Source: Chamaecrista fasciculata
Taxonomy: Eukaryota > Streptophyta > Magnoliopsida > Fabales > Fabaceae
Length of the DNA: 64,000 nt
Direction of reading: 5' to 3'
Assembly: GCA_003254925.1 (NCBI GenBank)
Contig: QANZ01035162.1
Span: forward strand, 92,450-156,449
Under the pieces are notes generated by a model. It was given only the letters and a program-made list of their open reading frames with translations. It made no database searches and was not told the DNA's origin. The position numbers were made by a program, and so were the translations under genes. Below, piece after piece: positions 23,361-33,637 of this stretch; the stretch's first letter is position 1, and every line of letters begins with the position of its first letter.

Positions 23361-26300
23361 TTAACCTTTGGCATCTGAAGCCTTTCTTTTCCGATTGGCA
23401 GCTGATGCAGCATCTGATTGGGCCTGACCAAACACAGACCTGCAGAAAGCATATAGACAAAATGTCATCAGCAGAGGTAACCGATAACATATAAGTATAC
23501 ACATAGGTATTGAAGTTTCCTCTGTCCATCCTCCTATGAATGAAGAAAACATTATTTTCATATTGTTTGAAGTGGCATTATGGAGTGGGGACTGATTATA
23601 ACTAAAGACACCGAACAGTAGAAACTGATTGTTCAAAGCTGCAATTCACAAATGGAGTTTCAACAATAGGTGCCCGCCCTTAGCCAATCATAGTTCTTGT
23701 TCACACATGTTTCTATTGAAGTGCATTATCAATGTGTTTAGTGTTTACCCCCTCTATACATAGGACAAAACAGAAGTATAGGTGTTTCAATAAAAACATG
23801 AGCAAATATTTTTATTATAGCTCAACACTACATTCCTTTAAAAATTTCCTTCACAGGTCAATATGTTTATTAGAAAAGCTGATAGCAAGCATCTAGTGAA
23901 CATTCCCTATTTAGTCCCTGTATATTACATGAAAAGGAAAAGTGCTTACCCACAGGTTGAACACTTCTGATGATGCTCACAGAATATGGACAAGCATACG
24001 GAACATACATAACCCATGTCAATCGTTTGCTTATGGCAGAAGCACCTGCAGATTCAGACAATCATCTAGATGCCAGTCACATATAATTGCAAATCATAAA
24101 CAAATAAAGGTTACCGGTGTAAAAAGTTTTCCATGAAAGCATATGTAGTAGTCCATAAAATTCCACATATTCTATTACTTCAGGGAATTCAACAGTCATT
24201 TTAAGTCATCTACCATTTATTCAGTTGCGTGAACCCCAAATTCTTTATTTGGAATATTAAGAAGTTGGGCTTCTGGTTGTACTTGTGATTCTATGAAAAG
24301 ACAAGGACTTAGAAGGGAAGTTCAATATTGAAGGAGAAAATGTAATTTCCTTTAAAGAGAGAGAGGGAGAGACTGGACAACTTAGAAGTTATATGTTTCT
24401 ATATCCCCCATAATATAACCAAGAAGCAACCTAGAAAAAATACACAATACCAAGATTGTTGTCTGAATGTACCTAACCATTACAGGAAGGAGGGAGAAAA
24501 ATATAATATGACTAGGAAGGAAATCTTACGAGGCACGAAAATCCACACCAACAGATTTAGGAAGCCGCAGAAATGCACGAGAATGCAGATCTGTTGCAAA
24601 CACCATCTGCATAAACAATGTTCAATAAGTGAGAAAAATAAAACAAGAATAAGTACAGAACAATTTTCTTTACAAAATATATATTTAATAGTAATAATAA
24701 CATAGTCATCCAACATATATGCAGGAAAAAAAATAAAAGTAGAATGGACACTGAAAGCAATAAGCAAATGGTAATAAAGTAGTAGACTAAAATAGTAAAA
24801 TGTCCAATATTAAATAGTGAAAACAAAGTAGTAAACTATGTTAAACTTCACATTGTCAATTTAAGATGCACAATAAAGAGAGCACCTTACCGAGAGATAT
24901 TGAAAAAGGCCATCCAACTGGGGTGGCCGGTAATATATACCATCAGTTATGTATGAAGCCTGTTATATATAACATCAGAGGAAATCACTAGAGTCAATGA
25001 AGCACTGTTAGATTATCTGTAGCATCAAATCATTCACAGTATATACTTCAGCTACCTGCTGGAGGAATGCAGAATTGTTAGAACCTATGTAACAAGAATC
25101 AATCGGAACCTGCATTAGGAAAATATTATTAAAACAGTAAATAATTCTTGGGATGGAGAAGACCAGGATCTTGTATTACAAATACATGACATAAACAGAA
25201 GGCTATTATGCATAAAATCAGTAAGGTTTTATTTTAACAAATGTTTTACTGATGTATAAAGAAAAAAACTCTTAATATACACCAACCTTAACCGAGATCG
25301 CTGATCACATGTGTTAGCTCATTACAAGTTGGGTAAAGAAAAAAAGAGCTAAAAGAGTTACCTATAGTTATGCAAGTTGAACTCACGTAATCTATGAGCT
25401 CAACAGGTCAGCTCAACTTACCCATTGTAACCCAACCCATCTATTTAGGTTGGATGAATAGGCCAACCCACCAAGTTGAAGCCACTTTTTGACAAAATTC
25501 CTTCTTATTGCCTAGACTATATGTTGGGGTCCATAGCAAATGAAAACATGGAATCATGTTTCAAATTTGCCATCAAGAAATCACTATCATATGAAACAAA
25601 GTGAGAAAATTTGCTCTTTACATGTGTGGTTTCACCACTGACACTTCAAAATTAAAAAAAAAAAAATGAGTTAGCAGTTTGTTAAGCAACATGCCATCAC
25701 TTAACTAGCTGGCATTTTTTTCTCCTTATTTTGAACTGTTTCAACTCAATTTTCAGAACAACATTCAAACTCTCTTTCACCCCACTACTATCCTCAAAAC
25801 TACCAATGAAATGCCTGGCTGCCTATAGAATTGTGTGGTTCACAATAATGCCAAGGTCTAAACCAATCAAGAAGGAACTAAAAAGAGAACAAGAAAATAG
25901 AAATGGAGAAATTGGATGCATACTGTAGATCGCTGTGCAGAAAATATTGCATTCATGATTGCCACATACCTGAAACAGATTGAAAGTGTGATTTAAAGTA
26001 AAAAATCAATCCAAAGATGAGTATATAAAATGTAAAGCTCGTGAGAAACATACTGTTCAGGTCCATCTGGAGATCCTTGCAAACATAAAATCTGACCCAA
26101 ACATTAGTAAATACAAAAGTCATTATTCAAAGCCATCAAATTGGAGGGAAAAGATACAATGAAAATGATTGACTACAATGTAATTTTAAATTGACATTTT
26201 CTTTATAATTTTACCAAACGATTCCGACATGCATACTGTATTTACGACTTATTATCCCAAAAGAGAATATAATATTACAGCACTAACCCACCTTCCTTTC

Positions 26301-27477
26301 TCCAATTCTACTCATAACTTATCCGGATCAAGCCACATAAGGCTATAAGAAGAGGCTGCAATGACTAATGAGTGAAATAGGAAGTAGTGAAATTAAAATT
26401 GCTACCTAGTTGCCACTTACTTCAAACATAACAAGCTCCTGAGTGATCATAACTTAAAATTCTACTCATAACTTATAGTGAACATACTGGAGAATCTGTA
26501 CTGTATTCCATATATCAAAGGAGCTAAATAGGTCTATTTCAATCCACAAAGCACCCACTGATACAGAAGCCACAATGCTAACTATATTCCATTAACAGAA
26601 CAAGTCGCAGAAACTTAACGAATTCAATAGTAGTAAATACACACCCGAGGTTGAGGATGCAGCGGCCCAGACCGAAAAACTCTCTGGATATCTGAGTATT
26701 TAATCAGGCGAAACAAGAATTTCAGGGTTGCATTTGCAAGTTGAAGTAAAATTCATTCAATCAATGAACTTTTGAGAGGCCATGATCTTTAAAATAGGGT
26801 GCTTTCACTTTTCATGGATCACAATTCAAATAATTTCAGATATATACCGAAACGATCAGAACATCCAATCATCCAAATAATAGGATACAACAAAGAGCCA
26901 TGGACAACGACCCCGATAGCAGTGAAGATGCAACGGGTCCTTGTGTACGGGCCTTGCCCAATTGCTCGTCCCTCGCAACGAACTCCTCCAATTTCCGCAA
27001 CAAATTAGAATAAAGCGCGGGCATTCCACTGGTATCCGACCCATGGCTACTATCCACAGACGAATCGTAAATGTAGCCACACGAATTGCATCCAGTGGCA
27101 ATAACAACTATTTGATTAAGTTGACTGAGAAGTAAGATTGAATTCAAAAAAGCAAGTACCTGAAAGAAAGAAGAACGAATTAGAAATAAGAATGTTGAGT
27201 TGGTTTCCGGCGGCTAAAAAAAGTACTAGGGTTTATGAAGAGCGAACAGGGGAGGGAGAAATAGTGATGATAATATTACATGGGAAATGAATTCAGAAAA
27301 AGGGAGAGAAAAGGTGCTCCAGAAGAAAGGATTAGTGTCGAGTGAGACCACCAAAAGGCTAACATCATCTGCAAACGACACAATCAGAAGCACAGATCAA
27401 TGGTGGAATACAACAAGTGAGATAGTGAGAGTGTGAGGTAGGAAACCTGCATAGAGCTTTGAAGGAGCCGAAGTCAT
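23361..27477 (-). CDS. TFB4: TFIIH subunit TFB4 (p34/GTF2H3 homologue)
   Basis: A core subunit of general transcription and DNA-repair factor TFIIH, acting in the nucleus in promoter opening and nucleotide excision repair; p34 partners p44. Eleven coding exons on the minus strand join in frame: 27477-27447, 27368-27280, 27159-26889, 26691-26645, 26091-26054, 25969-25924, 25109-25056, 24959-24891, 24606-24530, 24045-23950, 23439-23361. They encode 298 residues, close to the usual plant length of about 300. The N-terminal von Willebrand-like domain shows [13 protein letters not shown] and [11 protein letters not shown], then [18 protein letters not shown] and [20 protein letters not shown]. The C-terminus has the C4 zinc module [20 protein letters not shown], and a basic tail. 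All introns are GT-AG and no damage is seen. Confidence 0.95.
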
Positions 27478-27649
27478 GGCACGATGCGATGTGTGAGAGG
27501 AAGAAAGAAAGAAGAAGCCCTATAACAATTGAGTGTCAGTAGTTATATTCCGCGGGAATTAGGGATTTTAGGACCACTCCATTGAGAAATCATGATCGGA
27601 CTGGGACGAAGAATCTAAGTAAAAATTTGAAAAATGTAATTTTTTTTAT
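27478..27649. other. 5' flank of TFB4
   Basis: Short upstream region (promoter side of the minus-strand gene). No clear TATA box identified. Confidence 0.4.
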
Positions 27650-28062
27650 TGGTCAAATGCTCATGTTGGTCTTAAATGTATACTCTTAATATAAGTTGGG
27701 TTCTAAATGTTTTAAGATATTCAATTGTTATAAGGCTTTACAAATAAGATCAAATCAAACTCAAAAGTGGGTTTGAAATCAACGTCTTATTTGCTAACGA
27801 TCTCAAACTCACTTTTGCATCTAATATGATCTTATTTGTCAATTATCCTAATTGTATAAAGAAAGTACTCGTCAAAAGCAATATGTAGCTATCGACTCGT
27901 CAAATTTGAACTTCAAACAAGAGAGATATGCACATATTCGGTAGTTTGAAACCAAAATAAAACTAAATGACAACATTTAGGATTGATTTGAACATTTTGA
28001 AATATTTAGGACCACAATCAACTTAAGGACATACATTTAGGACCAATTTGAAAATTTGACCC
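27650..28062. mobile_element. MITE with 9-bp target duplication (family M, copy 3)
   Basis: The ends are inverted (GGTCAAAT on the left, ATTTGACCC on the right), with TTGGTC/AAATGT motifs in both arms. An exact 9-bp direct repeat TTTTTTTAT flanks it (27641-27649, 28063-28071), although that repeat is of low complexity. The 9-bp size suggests Mutator-type mobilisation. It lies just upstream of TFB4. Confidence 0.75.
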
Positions 28063-28071
28063 TTTTTTTAT

Positions 28072-28761
28072 CTATACTGCCCATATTGAGACCTTTTTTC
28101 ATTAACAAACGATATCAAGACTTTATCATTAGGGATTGTTTAATTTTATTTTGGATTTAAAGCTCTTCACCCTCTCTACAAGCGTTATATATATGTAGAT
28201 ATTTTCCTTTTTCTGATTTTGCCATAATAGCAAGTGTTGTTTGTAATTCTATGCTGAGAGAAGAAGAATTGGTGCTACAATGGTCAATATTCCAGTATAA
28301 AACTTGTATTTATTAGTTTAATTTATTAATTGTTATTCTGACTTTTTTTACATTTCTAAAAAATGATAATAAATATGTAATTAGATATTTTATTTTTTCA
28401 CATTTAAAAAGTATGTTACATCTCAATTCTTTTATACATTGATAGTTAGTGATATAGAGTTAAAAATAACATTGATAGTCAAAAAATAATCTCCATTTTC
28501 TATTACATGTCAAATAAGTATTCCATATTCACTTTCTACGGCTGGTAGCAAGTCAAATTCTTTAAACTTCTGAAGGAAAAAAATCCTTTAAAAAAGTATT
28601 TATAACAACGCATTTTTTCCATCTCCAAACTTATTTCTCAATATATACAATATGAGCCACTAAAAGAACCATGCACATTTCATCCTCTCATCTGGGGTTG
28701 CAATATTCATGGTATTCTCTAAAAGAGAACATAAGTTTTGAATTCTTCCAACATGGGTACA
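28072..28761. other. Intergenic DNA left of the Copia nest
   Basis: AT-rich. It shows no Copia coding sequence and no JmjC exon on either strand, which matters for the breakpoint at 28762. Confidence 0.6.
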
Positions 28762-28977
28762 TGTAAGGGATGTGAAAATTACTGAGTTAGTTAACAAATA
28801 GTTAGGTAGTTACTGGATCAGTTAGCTAGTTAGTTAGCTAATTAAGTTCTGGTTACTGATATACTTTTGTATTTTACATTTTAGTCCCTGTACTGAGCTG
28901 TTATATAAAGCTATGTAATATTTCAGGTTTCAGTATCAGTGAATAATATTTTCCATTTACAATATAAGATTTGCACA
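28762..28977 (+). repeat. 5' LTR of Copia-A
   Basis: Contains a TATA-like TTATATAAAG at 28901-28910 that could drive transcription of the element. Identical to the 3' LTR by reading. Confidence 0.93.
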
Positions 28978-29027
28978 TGGTATCAGAGCAAATCGGTGAG
29001 GTCCGAGTCTACAGTCGAAGATCGAAA

Positions 29028-32000
29028 ATGACGGTGAACCAAGATCACGCTGAATCGATGTCGACGGCAGCTCAGGGAGTAGCTGGCATGGAGGATTTCG
29101 TGCGAAGTCTGATGAAGAGTAGCGAGCCGTCTTGGGCGATTCATAGTTCCGATAACCCGGGGCTCGTGATGGTCTCAACTCCATTGACGAGTACGAATTT
29201 TCTCACATGGAGTAAGGCGCTGAAGATTGCGTTAGGGGCGAAGGACAAAATCGGATTTATCACTGGGTGTTTGAAGCCTCCTACTGATGATGATGAAGCT
29301 TTGTCGAAATGGCAGAAGGCAGACCAAATGATCCTGTCTTGGATCTTGAATGCTATTGGTAAGCCTTTGTCAGATCAATTTGTATATTTTCCTTCTTCTT
29401 TTTCGTTGTGGCAAGAACTAGAAGGAAGATTTGGTGTTAGTAGTGGCCCTCAGCTATACAAGTTGCAGCGGCAGATGACTAATCTTGAACAGGGAGATGA
29501 TTCCGTGACGGAATATTATGGTAAACTGTATAGGTGCTGGGAGGAGATAGCTCAGCTTGAACCTATTCTGTTGTGTGATTGTGATAATCACAAGAAGACT
29601 TTGGCAAGGGAGTCCAGGAGAAAAGTGAATCAATTCTTGATGGGTTTGAATGATTCTTTTGAGAGTTTGCGGAGTCAGATTCTGAATCTCGACCCATTGC
29701 CTGATGTTACAAAGGCGTATTCTATGGTGGTTCGTAATGAACAAGAAAAAGATGCGAAGATGGCTTTTGCTCCTAATGTGTCTGAGATAGGGGCTATGGT
29801 TTCTAAGAATTCCAAAGGGGCTGGTGATTGGAAAAATAATAAAAAGAAAGACAATAAGAAAATTGTTTGTGAGCATTGTAATGTTCCTGGTCATAGTAAG
29901 GATTCTTGTTTCAAGTTAGTTGGTTATCCAGATTGGTATCTTGAGATGAAGAAGAATGGACAGCCGATTAAGAAACAAGGAACAGGTGTGGTAGCTGCTG
30001 CAGTGAGTTCAAATGCTGATGATGTTTCTGGTTCTTGTAAAACTTCAGATTTGTCTACTTTGTTTGCACAGTTCATGCATCATGAATTGGCAAAGGTAAA
30101 TAAGGGAAAGTCAGTGGCAGATGAGTATGCAAGCTTTGTTAATTCAACTGAGTTTGCAGGTATTTCTTTATACTCTTCTATTTCATCTGGTTTTTGGATA
30201 GTTGACACAGGAGCTTCTTGTCATATGTGTTATGAATTACATCTTTTACATGATGTTACTGTTTTATCACAGCCTAGATTAGTCCATTTGCCAAATGGTA
30301 GTTCAATGAAGATTAATCAAGTAGGCAAGGCAGTCATTAATTCAGATTTGGTTTTAGAAGATGTTCTTTATGTACCCACTTTTCAGTATAATTTGTTGTC
30401 TATTAAGAGGGTTATGAAGGATGGTTACAGGGCTGTTTTTGATAAATCTGTATGTTTCATACAGGACCAGAAGATTAAAAAGGTTTTGGCTAAAGGAGAA
30501 GCATTGGGAAATTTATATGTGTTGAAACAAGAATTTTCTAGCAATGATGTCTGTAATGTAGTGTCTTCTAGAAATTCGGTATCAGAATTATGGCATAAAC
30601 GAATGGGGCATGCTCCTGTATATGTTCTAAAGCATGCTTCATTACCTGTAGTAGAGTCTCATGGTGCTTGTGTCGTTTGTCATAAAGCAAAACAGAGTAG
30701 ATTGCCATTTCCTAATAGTTCTAGTATTTCTTCGGAAATCTTTGAATTGGTGCATGTAGATGTTTGGGGACCTTATAATAAAAAGAGTATTTCGAATACG
30801 AGATTGATTTTGACAGTTGTTGATGATTTTAGTAAATCTACGTGGACTTTTATGCTGAAAGATAAAACTCAAGTGGTATCCTTTGTTGTTGATTTTATTC
30901 ATATGGTAGAGAATCAATATGGTAAGACAATAAAGGTAATTCGGTCAGATAATGGGACTGAATTTATCAATGAGAAATTTAGGAAGGTTTTGGCTGAAAA
31001 GGGTATTTTGCATCATCGGTCTTGCGCTTATACACCACAACAAAATGGAATTGTTGAGCGTAAGCATAGGCATTTACTTCAGGTTGCTCGGGGTTTGATG
31101 TTTCAATCTTCTTTACCTTCAAAGTTTTGGGCTGAGAGTATTCTTGCTGCTACATACATCATTAATAGATTGCCATCTGCTTTATTAAAATGGAAGACCC
31201 CTTATGAATTGCTTTGTGGGAAGAATCCTGATTATTCTAGGATGAAGGTGTTTGGGTGTTTGGCATTTGCTTCTAACACTGTGCCTTTAAAAGATAAATT
31301 TGGTCCTAGAGCTTTTAAGTGTGTGTTTTTGGGATATGTTGCTGGTCAAAAAGGATATAAATTGTTTGATTTGGAGAATGATAAGTTAATAATTTCTAGA
31401 GATGTCATGTTTTATGAGCAAATCTTTCCTTTTTCAGTTGTCCCCATTTCTTCTAATGAGTCTTCTCCTTTACCTATTTCATTTTCTGAACCGATTCAAT
31501 CAAATCCCAATCATGCTAAAGAAATAATTTCCAAGCCTAATTCTTTATCACAATCTGATTCTTTACCCGCAGAGATAAATGACCAAATTGATTCCCATAC
31601 CCAATCAGATTCTCCATTTTTAAATTCGTCTTTACCTAGTGTTTCTTCTTCTCATACTGAATCTGTAATTGATTCTACAGATTCTCATGATTCTCTTATA
31701 CAGCCGCCACTTTCTAATCAAAATATTCCTACTAGAACTTCCCAAAGAACCACAAAACGTCCATCTTGGTTAAATGACTATGTATGTAGTAATGTGACAG
31801 ATTCTAGAAATTCTTTTAATTTGGAAGATGTTCAATTTTCTTCTACATATGTTGCTTTTATGAACAATGTTACTCAACTCAAGGAACCCCATTCTTACAA
31901 AGAAGCAGCTAAGTATACAGAGTGGTGTGAGGCTATGGAAAAAGAATTGATGGCCTTAGAGAAGAATAATACATGGGAGGTTACTGAATTGCCAGCAGGA

Positions 32001-33461
32001 AAACAATCCATTGGTTCTAAATGGGTTTATAAGATAAAGTTGAATCCAGATGGGTCAGTGGAGAGGTATAAGGCAAGATTAGTTGCTAAGGGGTATAATC
32101 AAGTAGAAGGAGTGGATTACTTTGATAGTTATTCACCTGTAGCGAAGCAAGTAACTGTGAGGACAGTTTTGGCTTTGAGCACTATGAAGAGTTGGGCATT
32201 ACATCAGCTAGATATAAATAATGCATTTCTTCATGGTTATCTTCATGAAGAGGTCTACTTGAAGCCACCACAAGGATATACTAAGGCTCAACCGGGGCAA
32301 GTTTGTAAGTTGAAGAAGTCTCTTTATGGTTTAAAGCAAGCTTCAAGAGAATGGAATTCAGAATTTACTTCGAAGTTGATTTCTTTTGGTTTTAAGCAGT
32401 CTGAACATGACCACTGCTTATTTACTTTAAAATTGGGTGCTGTTTTTCTTATCTTGTTGGTATATGTTGATGATGTTTTAATCACAGGTAATGATGAATC
32501 TCAAATTCTTAAAGTCAAGGAGTTTCTTCACTCAACCTTCACTATTAAGGATTTGGGGTATGCAAGGTATTTTCTAGGGATTGAAATTGCAAGATCTGCT
32601 GAAGGTACTTTTATTTCCCAAAGAAAATATATAACTGACATTGTTAGTTCTACTGGTTTGCAAGATGCAAAGTCAGTAGCTATTCCTATGCCCAGAGGAC
32701 ACAAATTTTCAGAAAATTCTCCTATTTTTAATGAACCTGAAGCTTACAGAAGATTGGTGGGTAGGCTTCTATACTTGAACATGACAAGACCAGATATTAC
32801 TTATTCGGTTCAGAGATTAAGTCAACATGTAGCTGTACCAACAGAGGATCATTGGAGTGCCGCTTTACAAGTGGTTAGATATCTGAAAGGTACTCTAGCT
32901 ATGGGTTTGTTTTACAAGACAGATTCAGATTTTTCATTGACATCCTTCAGTGATTCAGATTGGGCTTCATGTCCTACTACTAGAAAGTCTACCACAGGAT
33001 ATTGCATCTTATTTGGGAGTTCTTTGATCTCATGGAAATCAAAGAAGCAGACTACTGTGTCTAGGTCCTCTTGTGAAGCTGAGTACCGAAGCATGGCTTC
33101 ATGTGTATGTGAGTTGATGTGGCTGTCTTACTTGCTGGCTGATATGGGTATTATTTTTCCTACTCCTATACCATTCAATTGTGATAATAAAGCTGCTTTA
33201 CACATTATATCTAATCCGGTTTTTCATGAAAGAACCAAACACATTGACATTGATTGTCATGTAGTTCGACAGCAGTACAAGTTGAATTTTATAAGACCCC
33301 AGTTTGTGTCTTCTCAGTTACAGTTGGCGGATATTTTCACTAAGTCTCTTTCAGAACCTCAGTTTACTTTCATTTTGGGCAAGTTGGGTGTTTCTTCAAA
33401 CATGTCCAACTTGAGGGGGGATGTAAGGGATGTGAAAATTACTGAGTTAGTTAACAAATAG
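29028..33461 (+). CDS. Copia-A gag-pol polyprotein
   Basis: From the ATG at 29028 the frame runs 1477 codons, a normal plant Copia length. In order it shows: gag (retrotran_gag/UBN2 type, about residues 50-250); a CCHC zinc knuckle CEHCNVPGHSKDSC near 281; aspartic protease DTGASC near 392; GAG-pre-integrase LWHKRMGH; integrase with VDVWGP near 577 and SDNGTEF near 640; reverse transcriptase with RLVAKGYNQ and the YVDDV active site near 1145; and RNase H with SDSDWASC near 1308 and SSCEAEYRSM near 1348, ending QLADIFTKSL. No stop separates pol from the LTR: the frame reads through the polypurine tract and ends 40 bp inside the 3' LTR. A longer frame opens at 28971 in the LTR, but 29028 is the better start. 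Confidence 0.93.
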   Translation: MTVNQDHAESMSTAAQGVAGMEDFVRSLMKSSEPSWAIHSSDNPGLVMVSTPLTSTNFLTWSKALKIALGAKDKIGFITGCLKPPTDDDEALSKWQKADQMILSWILNAIGKPLSDQFVYFPSSFSLWQELEGRFGVSSGPQLYKLQRQMTNLEQGDDSVTEYYGKLYRCWEEIAQLEPILLCDCDNHKKTLARESRRKVNQFLMGLNDSFESLRSQILNLDPLPDVTKAYSMVVRNEQEKDAKMAFAPNVSEIGAMVSKNSKGAGDWKNNKKKDNKKIVCEHCNVPGHSKDSCFKLVGYPDWYLEMKKNGQPIKKQGTGVVAAAVSSNADDVSGSCKTSDLSTLFAQFMHHELAKVNKGKSVADEYASFVNSTEFAGISLYSSISSGFWIVDTGASCHMCYELHLLHDVTVLSQPRLVHLPNGSSMKINQVGKAVINSDLVLEDVLYVPTFQYNLLSIKRVMKDGYRAVFDKSVCFIQDQKIKKVLAKGEALGNLYVLKQEFSSNDVCNVVSSRNSVSELWHKRMGHAPVYVLKHASLPVVESHGACVVCHKAKQSRLPFPNSSSISSEIFELVHVDVWGPYNKKSISNTRLILTVVDDFSKSTWTFMLKDKTQVVSFVVDFIHMVENQYGKTIKVIRSDNGTEFINEKFRKVLAEKGILHHRSCAYTPQQNGIVERKHRHLLQVARGLMFQSSLPSKFWAESILAATYIINRLPSALLKWKTPYELLCGKNPDYSRMKVFGCLAFASNTVPLKDKFGPRAFKCVFLGYVAGQKGYKLFDLENDKLIISRDVMFYEQIFPFSVVPISSNESSPLPISFSEPIQSNPNHAKEIISKPNSLSQSDSLPAEINDQIDSHTQSDSPFLNSSLPSVSSSHTESVIDSTDSHDSLIQPPLSNQNIPTRTSQRTTKRPSWLNDYVCSNVTDSRNSFNLEDVQFSSTYVAFMNNVTQLKEPHSYKEAAKYTEWCEAMEKELMALEKNNTWEVTELPAGKQSIGSKWVYKIKLNPDGSVERYKARLVAKGYNQVEGVDYFDSYSPVAKQVTVRTVLALSTMKSWALHQLDINNAFLHGYLHEEVYLKPPQGYTKAQPGQVCKLKKSLYGLKQASREWNSEFTSKLISFGFKQSEHDHCLFTLKLGAVFLILLVYVDDVLITGNDESQILKVKEFLHSTFTIKDLGYARYFLGIEIARSAEGTFISQRKYITDIVSSTGLQDAKSVAIPMPRGHKFSENSPIFNEPEAYRRLVGRLLYLNMTRPDITYSVQRLSQHVAVPTEDHWSAALQVVRYLKGTLAMGLFYKTDSDFSLTSFSDSDWASCPTTRKSTTGYCILFGSSLISWKSKKQTTVSRSSCEAEYRSMASCVCELMWLSYLLADMGIIFPTPIPFNCDNKAALHIISNPVFHERTKHIDIDCHVVRQQYKLNFIRPQFVSSQLQLADIFTKSLSEPQFTFILGKLGVSSNMSNLRGDVRDVKITELVNK

Positions 33462-33637
33462 TTAGGTAGTTACTGGATCAGTTAGCTAGTTAGTTAGCTA
33501 ATTAAGTTCTGGTTACTGATATACTTTTGTATTTTACATTTTAGTCCCTGTACTGAGCTGTTATATAAAGCTATGTAATATTTCAGGTTTCAGTATCAGT
33601 GAATAATATTTTCCATTTACAATATAAGATTTGCACA
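33422..33637 (+). repeat. 3' LTR of Copia-A
   Basis: Identical to the 5' LTR. It contains the gag-pol stop codon at 33459-33461. Confidence 0.93.

Larger units (their letters stand above)
28762..33637 (+). mobile_element. Intact Ty1/Copia retrotransposon (Copia-A)
   Basis: Two 216-bp LTRs (28762-28977 and 33422-33637) start TG and end CA, and by my base-by-base reading are identical. A primer-binding site TGGTATCAGAGC, complementary to initiator tRNA-Met, follows the left LTR directly. A polypurine tract (GAGGGGGGA, 33413-33421) precedes the right one. One uninterrupted gag-pol frame lies between. The expected 5-bp target duplication is absent: GTACA flanks on the left, AAATA on the right. 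Identical LTRs and an open frame mean a very recent, possibly autonomous copy. Confidence 0.93.

Noticed and set aside
24480..24826. Minus-strand open frames of 89-95 codons
   Set aside because: They are TFB4 exon 9 read through into its introns in the exon frame or a shifted frame; the spliced TFB4 model explains the conserved part.
28978..28989. Possible tRNA gene signal at TGGTATCAGAGC sites
   Set aside because: These are retrotransposon primer-binding sites (also near 36250 and 63835), complementary to only the tRNA 3' end.
33561..33637. C-terminal end of the Copia-B open frame
   Set aside because: Beyond 33638 the frame reads antisense through the Copia-A LTR, so it is a junction artefact and not native protein.
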